Shown here in pieces: positions 6,477-10,000 of a stretch of DNA of 10,000 nucleotides (position 1 is the first letter of the stretch; each line of letters opens with the position of its first letter). The translations under genes and the position numbers were made by a program. The DNA comes from Kiritimatiellota bacterium (GTDB taxonomy: Bacteria > Verrucomicrobiota > Kiritimatiellia > JAAZAB01), in NCBI GenBank assembly GCA_008636095.1, contig VSJD01000210.1:1-10000 (forward strand), given 5' to 3'. The notes below the pieces were generated by a model. That model saw nothing but the letters and a program-made list of their open reading frames with translations, had not been told where the DNA came from and made no database searches.

Positions 6477-8069
6477 TTCTTTCCCTTGCGGCGCCGCCCC
6501 ATGGATGGCGCGTATGGCGTTGAGCCCTATGATCTGATATTCGTAAAGCTCCTGGAGCTGTTGGATCAACTCTGGCGGAGACTCTTTCTTGAGCGTGATA
6601 GCCTCTTGCCGTCTTGCGTCAATCCTGTCGCGTAGCTCCTCCAGCTTCGAGAGCCGCTGGAACGATTGCACCGCATACCGGTCATAGTCCTTCGGCGCGT
6701 ATTCCGCGTATGTTGATTCCAACTCGTTGATGAACTCGCCGTAGCCGTAGGTGCCGCCTGTATAGTTCTGGAGGAGGCGCTTGAATTCTACATTAACCGC
6801 GGACGACAGAAATGCCGGCCAGATAGACTTTCCACGGATAAGCGGCTTGAAACCCTTCATCTCCGGTGGAATATCCGCCCCCATGACTCCGGGTAACCAA
6901 CAGGGGCCGGCGTTGAATACCCCGTTGTTCTTCCGGGTAGTTAAGAACTGGAGGAAGTCTATGGCCAAATCCTTGTTAGGCGTATCCGCCACGGCAAGCG
7001 ACATTCCCGGCTGTAGTAGATTCTCACCCCAGGGGCCGCAATAGAATCGCCCGGCGGTTGGATCGTCCTTTCCTATCAGCGGGAAGGGGAAGTCCCCAAG
7101 CTCGAACTTGCAACTCTGCACCATCTGACGGCCAAGCCACGAACCGCAGAAATAACAGGCGCCCTTGCCTTGGATGAAGAGATAGGGGGCGATGTCAGAA
7201 CTTAAGGCGTTTGCCCCTTTACCCCAGTAATCCGAGGATTTCTTCATCAACTCCATTAAAGCTTTCATCCGATCGGTGTTGAACTTGACGTCCCCGCAGA
7301 GGAAGCCCCGGTAGAATTCGAAATACGCCACCCCCCCATCATGGTTGTAGTCAATGGAGTTCTCCAGCGTCCAGAACATCTGGGAGAAAAATTTGATGAA
7401 ATACTGAAGGCCGGTGTCGCCGCTGATGTTCTCCGCCACAACTGGAATCACGCCCTTTTCCTTGAGCTTCTCGCAAACGGCGAAGAACTCATCCATGGTT
7501 TCAGGTAACTTGTTGGATCCGATAGCCTCCCGGAGCATATCCTTGTTGCAGTAGAATCTCATCGTGTAAAGGGTGTTCGGGATCGTGAAGTAGTCCAGCA
7601 ACTCGGGCTCCCAGCTCCCCATCATTCCCCCGTAGAACGTGTCCTTCCATGGGATTTCCTCCAGTTCGTTCCCCTTGTTGTAGGGGTTCGGCTTGTCAAC
7701 GTAGTCCGAAAGCCCGGCGAAGTAGTTGGCCAGGTATGGCCTGAAGCCGCCATGATATTCCATAATGTCGGGCATGGTTCCGGCGATGATCTGCGTCACG
7801 CACCAGCGGACGTAGGCGTCGCCCGCTCCAACGATGATCTGCTGGCGGACCTCCACGTCCGGATGGAGTTTCTCGTATTCCTTGATGACTTTGTCCAGCG
7901 CCTCCCTGCAGCCCCGCTCCCCCTGCCAGTGCGCTAACAGCAAGGTCCGCTTCCCGGAGGGCTTCAGGTCTCTATGAATATTCAGCGTGAGCCACAAGCA
8001 GACAATGAAACCAAACGCCAGCAAGAACAGCGCAATCCAGTTTTTAATCCTTTCGAACTTCGCGTTCAC
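6474..8069 (-). CDS. Membrane-anchored extracellular solute-binding protein (family 1)
   Basis: At 531 residues this is longer than usual family-1 sugar-binding proteins (about 400-450). It should capture the substrate outside the inner membrane for the two permeases encoded next. Residues 11-29 form one hydrophobic helix with no clear lipobox (FIVC before the Cys lacks the small residue at -1) and no obvious cleavage site, so it is probably an uncleaved membrane anchor. The mature part begins TLLLAHWQG (43-50), then LDKVIKEYEKLHPDVEV (58-74), PDIMEYHG (100-107) and a cluster with PGMSLAVADTPNKDLAIDFLQFL (354-376), all typical of the family. The C-terminal region from about 470 is charged and helical, possibly coiled-coil. 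Eleven cysteines are unusual for an exported protein. Translation starts at GTG 8069, with GGGGAGG 7 nt upstream, and overlaps the TPR gene by 4 bp (GTGA). Confidence 0.9.
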   Translation of the reverse strand: MNAKFERIKNWIALFLLAFGFIVCLWLTLNIHRDLKPSGKRTLLLAHWQGERGCREALDKVIKEYEKLHPDVEVRQQIIVGAGDAYVRWCVTQIIAGTMPDIMEYHGGFRPYLANYFAGLSDYVDKPNPYNKGNELEEIPWKDTFYGGMMGSWEPELLDYFTIPNTLYTMRFYCNKDMLREAIGSNKLPETMDEFFAVCEKLKEKGVIPVVAENISGDTGLQYFIKFFSQMFWTLENSIDYNHDGGVAYFEFYRGFLCGDVKFNTDRMKALMELMKKSSDYWGKGANALSSDIAPYLFIQGKGACYFCGSWLGRQMVQSCKFELGDFPFPLIGKDDPTAGRFYCGPWGENLLQPGMSLAVADTPNKDLAIDFLQFLTTRKNNGVFNAGPCWLPGVMGADIPPEMKGFKPLIRGKSIWPAFLSSAVNVEFKRLLQNYTGGTYGYGEFINELESTYAEYAPKDYDRYAVQSFQRLSKLEELRDRIDARRQEAITLKKESPPELIQQLQELYEYQIIGLNAIRAIHGAAPQGKE

Positions 8070-8971
8070 TTCACCGCCTCCCCTGCCTTGCTTTCGCCGA
8101 CCTTTGGAGCCTTCGCGCCTTTTAATTTCCCCTCAAGTGCCCCAATCCGTTCCAGCGCCACGAAATAGTTATAGTCGGACTTGGTCGGCGACGCATCAAC
8201 AATTTCCCGATACCATTTCAGGGCGTTCTCGGGATTTCCTTTCTTGAATTGATACAGGTAGGCCAGCCGGTAGCGGAGCGTCGCCTTCATGTTATGGCTC
8301 CGGATCCCATAATTCATGGCCTTGAGGCCCGACTCGATTGCCATGTCGTAGTCGTCAAGATATGCGCAGGCAAACTCGCTCAGCTCCGCCGCTACCACGG
8401 CTTTCAACGCTGAATTCGGGAAGCGCTGGTCGAAGTCCTTAAGCCTTTCGACCGTCGCCGCCGCAGTCTCCTTGTTCAATTCCTTGGAATAGCTCATCGC
8501 CAGCCAGAAATAAGCCTGGTCGGCCCAGATGCTTCCTGGGAATTTCTCGTAGACCGTGCGGTAGTGCATCCGTGCCTCATCCAGGTCGTGCTCGCGGTTG
8601 TTGCCGATGAACTCCAGGCAACGCGCCAGGTTGAAATGCGCCTGTGCCGCAAGCGGATCATCCGGCCAGAGATTGAGGAAGTTCAGGTAGGCTTCACCGG
8701 CTTCCGCACTGCGGTTTACCTGGCTGTCGAACTGGTAGTCCGCCGCCAGCTCCAGCATCAGATTCTTCCGCTCGGCCTCGTCCAGGGATTTCCTCTCAAG
8801 CTGCCTCCTGCACTCCTTGGCCGCCTGTGCATACTCGCCCTGCTTGCGGAGCTTGTGAATCTTCGCCAAGCCGTCTTCAGCGGACAAGCCCGTATTCCCG
8901 GCAAGAAAAACCAATGCCGCAAGCAGAGCCAGGCAAATATACGGTCTTGTTTCAATCCGGCAAAAGCTCAT
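8066..8971 (-). CDS. Secreted TPR-like repeat protein
   Basis: The 301-residue product has an N-terminal signal peptide: basic start, hydrophobic core ICLALLAALVFLAG (12-25) and probable cleavage after LSA (29-31). It is therefore predicted to be periplasmic or otherwise exported. The remainder is all-helical with TPR/Sel1-like features: GEYAQAAKECRRQLE (45-59), DPLAAQAHFNLARCLEF (105-121), a YEKFPGSIWADQAYFWLA repeat (141-158) as in YbgF/BamD-like proteins, DFDQRFPNSALKAVVA (179-194), and PENALKWYREIVDASP (247-262). The tail is Lys/Gly/Ala-rich. AGGAG lies 4 nt before ATG 8971. Its stop overlaps the GTG start of the solute-binding protein, so the two are probably made together and may interact. 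It is the first gene of the apparent transport operon. The fold is fairly sure; its function is not known. Confidence 0.85.
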   Translation of the reverse strand: MSFCRIETRPYICLALLAALVFLAGNTGLSAEDGLAKIHKLRKQGEYAQAAKECRRQLERKSLDEAERKNLMLELAADYQFDSQVNRSAEAGEAYLNFLNLWPDDPLAAQAHFNLARCLEFIGNNREHDLDEARMHYRTVYEKFPGSIWADQAYFWLAMSYSKELNKETAAATVERLKDFDQRFPNSALKAVVAAELSEFACAYLDDYDMAIESGLKAMNYGIRSHNMKATLRYRLAYLYQFKKGNPENALKWYREIVDASPTKSDYNYFVALERIGALEGKLKGAKAPKVGESKAGEAVK

Positions 8972-9016
8972 TCAACTCCTCCGCTCCGGGCTGACGACCG
9001 TATTCAGAAACCTCAA

Positions 9017-9072
9017 GAACGCTCCACGCTCAATATGCTGATCTGTTGTCCGTCATCCCTCGTCTGTCCTCT
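9017..9072. repeat. Degenerate tandem heptamer island upstream of the TPR gene
   Basis: Read on the minus strand in 7-base steps, the gap after the acyl-CoA dehydrogenase gene gives AGAGGAC, AGACGAG, GGATGAC, GGACAAC, AGATCAG, then CATATTG, AGCGTGG, AGCGTTC. The first five share the pattern purine-G-A-n-purine-A-C/G, and the last two share AGCGT. The phase is kept over eight units (56 bp). No convincing promoter boxes were found in this 106-bp gap (8972-9077), though the operon promoter should lie here or further upstream. Confidence 0.7.
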
Positions 9073-9077
9073 GCCGA

Positions 9078-10000
9078 TCACGCCTTCCGGCTGGCGGCTT
9101 CCTTGATCAGGTTCATGCCGATGACTTCGCGCTGAATCTGGTTGGTGCCTTCATAGATTTGCGTGATCTTGGCGTCGCGCATCATTTTCTCAACGGGGTA
9201 TTCCTTCATGTAGCCGTAGCCGCCCAGCACCTGGACGGCGTCGGTCGTGACGCGCATGGCGGTGTCGGAGGCGAACAGCTTGCACATGGCGGAAATCTTG
9301 CTGACGTCCTTGGCGCCGGTGTCAATGTAACGGGCGGCGGCATAGACCAGTGCGCGGGCGGCCTCGACCTGGGTGGCCATGTCGGCCAGCATGAACTGCA
9401 CACCCTGGAAGGAGCAGATCGGCTTGCCGAACTGGCGGCGCTCGCGGCTGTATTTTACGGCTTCGTCCAGCGCGCCGGCGGCGATGCCCAGGGCCTGGGC
9501 GGCCACGCCCGGGCGGGACATGTCGAAGGTCTTCATGGCCACGATGAAGCCCAGGCCTTCCTTGCCGAGGATATTGGCTTTCGGTACGCGGCAATCCTGG
9601 AAGACAAGTTCCCGCGTGGCGGAGGCGCGAATGCCCATCTTGTTTTCCTTCTTGCCAAAGGTGAAGCCCGGCATCCCTTTCTCCACGATAAAGACGCTGG
9701 CCCCGCGCGAGCCCTTGGATTTATCGGTCTTGGTGACGACCGAGTAAATCTCGGCTTCGCCGCCGTTGGTGATCCATTGCTTTGTGCCGTTGAGGATATA
9801 ATCGTCGCCGTCCTTGGTGGCCGTGGTGGCGATGGCGCCGGCGTCACTGCCGGCATTGGCTTCCGTCAGGGCGAAGGCCGCCAGGGACTGGCCGGAGGCG
9901 ATGCGCGGCAGGTATTTCTGCTTCTGCTCGTCGTTCCCGTAAAGGATGATAGGGAAGGTACCCAGCGCCGTGGCGGCCAGGCTTAGCGCAATGCCACTGC
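9078..10000 (-). CDS. Acyl-CoA dehydrogenase (5' part beyond the window)
   Basis: The frame stays open on the minus strand from the right edge (first full codon at 9998) to TGA at 9078, giving 306 complete residues plus an incomplete codon; about 70-80 N-terminal residues of a normal 380-residue enzyme are missing. It is a soluble FAD enzyme that desaturates acyl-CoA at C2-C3, passing electrons to an electron-transfer flavoprotein. Visible signatures are FALTEANAGSDAGA and NGTKQWITNGGEA (flavin and acyl binding), the SRERRQFGKPICSFQGVQ segment, QVLGGYGYMKEYPVEKMMRD, and IYEGTNQIQR, whose Glu matches the catalytic base of short-chain and butyryl-CoA dehydrogenases. A GTG at 9686 is only an internal codon. 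The gene precedes the transport operon in the same direction but is separated by a 106-bp repeat-bearing gap, so it is probably a separate unit. Chain-length preference is unknown. Confidence 0.95.
   Translation of the reverse strand, partial: SGIALSLAATALGTFPIILYGNDEQKQKYLPRIASGQSLAAFALTEANAGSDAGAIATTATKDGDDYILNGTKQWITNGGEAEIYSVVTKTDKSKGSRGASVFIVEKGMPGFTFGKKENKMGIRASATRELVFQDCRVPKANILGKEGLGFIVAMKTFDMSRPGVAAQALGIAAGALDEAVKYSRERRQFGKPICSFQGVQFMLADMATQVEAARALVYAAARYIDTGAKDVSKISAMCKLFASDTAMRVTTDAVQVLGGYGYMKEYPVEKMMRDAKITQIYEGTNQIQREVIGMNLIKEAASRKA

Noticed and set aside
8972..9077. Sigma-70 promoter for the transport operon
   Set aside because: TTGAGC and TTGAGG hexamers occur on the minus strand, but no -10-like hexamer stands at a suitable distance.
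9078..9686. Short acyl-CoA dehydrogenase starting at GTG 9686
   Set aside because: Translation upstream in the same frame gives typical acyl-CoA dehydrogenase sequence up to the window edge, so the GTG is internal and the gene is not truncated by mutation.
9159..9986. 275-residue plus-strand frame rich in Gly, Ala and His
   Set aside because: Antisense to the acyl-CoA dehydrogenase; the composition is what the high-GC codons of that gene give on the opposite strand.

Overview
The window looks like a chromosomal stretch of a Gram-negative-like, probably uncultured bacterium with balanced to slightly high GC. The style fits the PVC superphylum (Lentisphaerota/Kiritimatiellota/Planctomycetota-like) or a similar deep lineage: a secreted TPR protein, a CUT1-type sugar ABC transporter, a Gfo/Idh/MocA oxidoreductase, an M55 peptidase and a DUF362 protein close together, plus degenerate heptamer repeats between genes. 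No phylogenetic marker (rRNA, tRNA, ribosomal protein) is present, so the lineage is inference.

Layout. The left end carries one plus-strand gene for an AP-endonuclease-2-like TIM-barrel protein (best start 184, stop at 1059). Everything else is on the minus strand. In transcription order (right to left) it reads: acyl-CoA dehydrogenase (truncated by the right edge), a 106 bp gap, a secreted TPR-like protein, a membrane-tethered solute-binding protein, two ABC permeases, an M55-type D-aminopeptidase-like protein, a Gfo/Idh/MocA oxidoreductase and a DUF362 protein. TPR/binding protein and permease/permease overlap by 4 bp each. The other gaps in the seven-gene run are 36 to 63 bp. This looks like one operon for uptake and processing of a carbohydrate or amino-sugar/peptide-containing compound. 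No ABC ATPase is encoded here, so the transporter must borrow one from elsewhere or from outside the window.

Non-coding signals. The two ends of the seven-gene run carry islands of degenerate tandem heptamers (1061-1121 and 1177-1204 on the left, 9017-9072 on the right). One of them, four exact copies of ATTCTGC, lies inside the DUF362 frame and encodes part of its C-terminus. A stem-loop overlapping the stop codon of the binding-protein gene sits just before the permease genes, where such elements lower permease expression in known sugar transport operons. No stretch above 300 bases lacks a gene. I see no tRNA, rRNA, insertion sequence, CRISPR array or phage gene.

Most notable points: the heptamer islands flanking the cluster, the apparent loss of metal ligands in the TIM-barrel protein, and the transporter-M55-Gfo-DUF362 combination lacking its ATPase.
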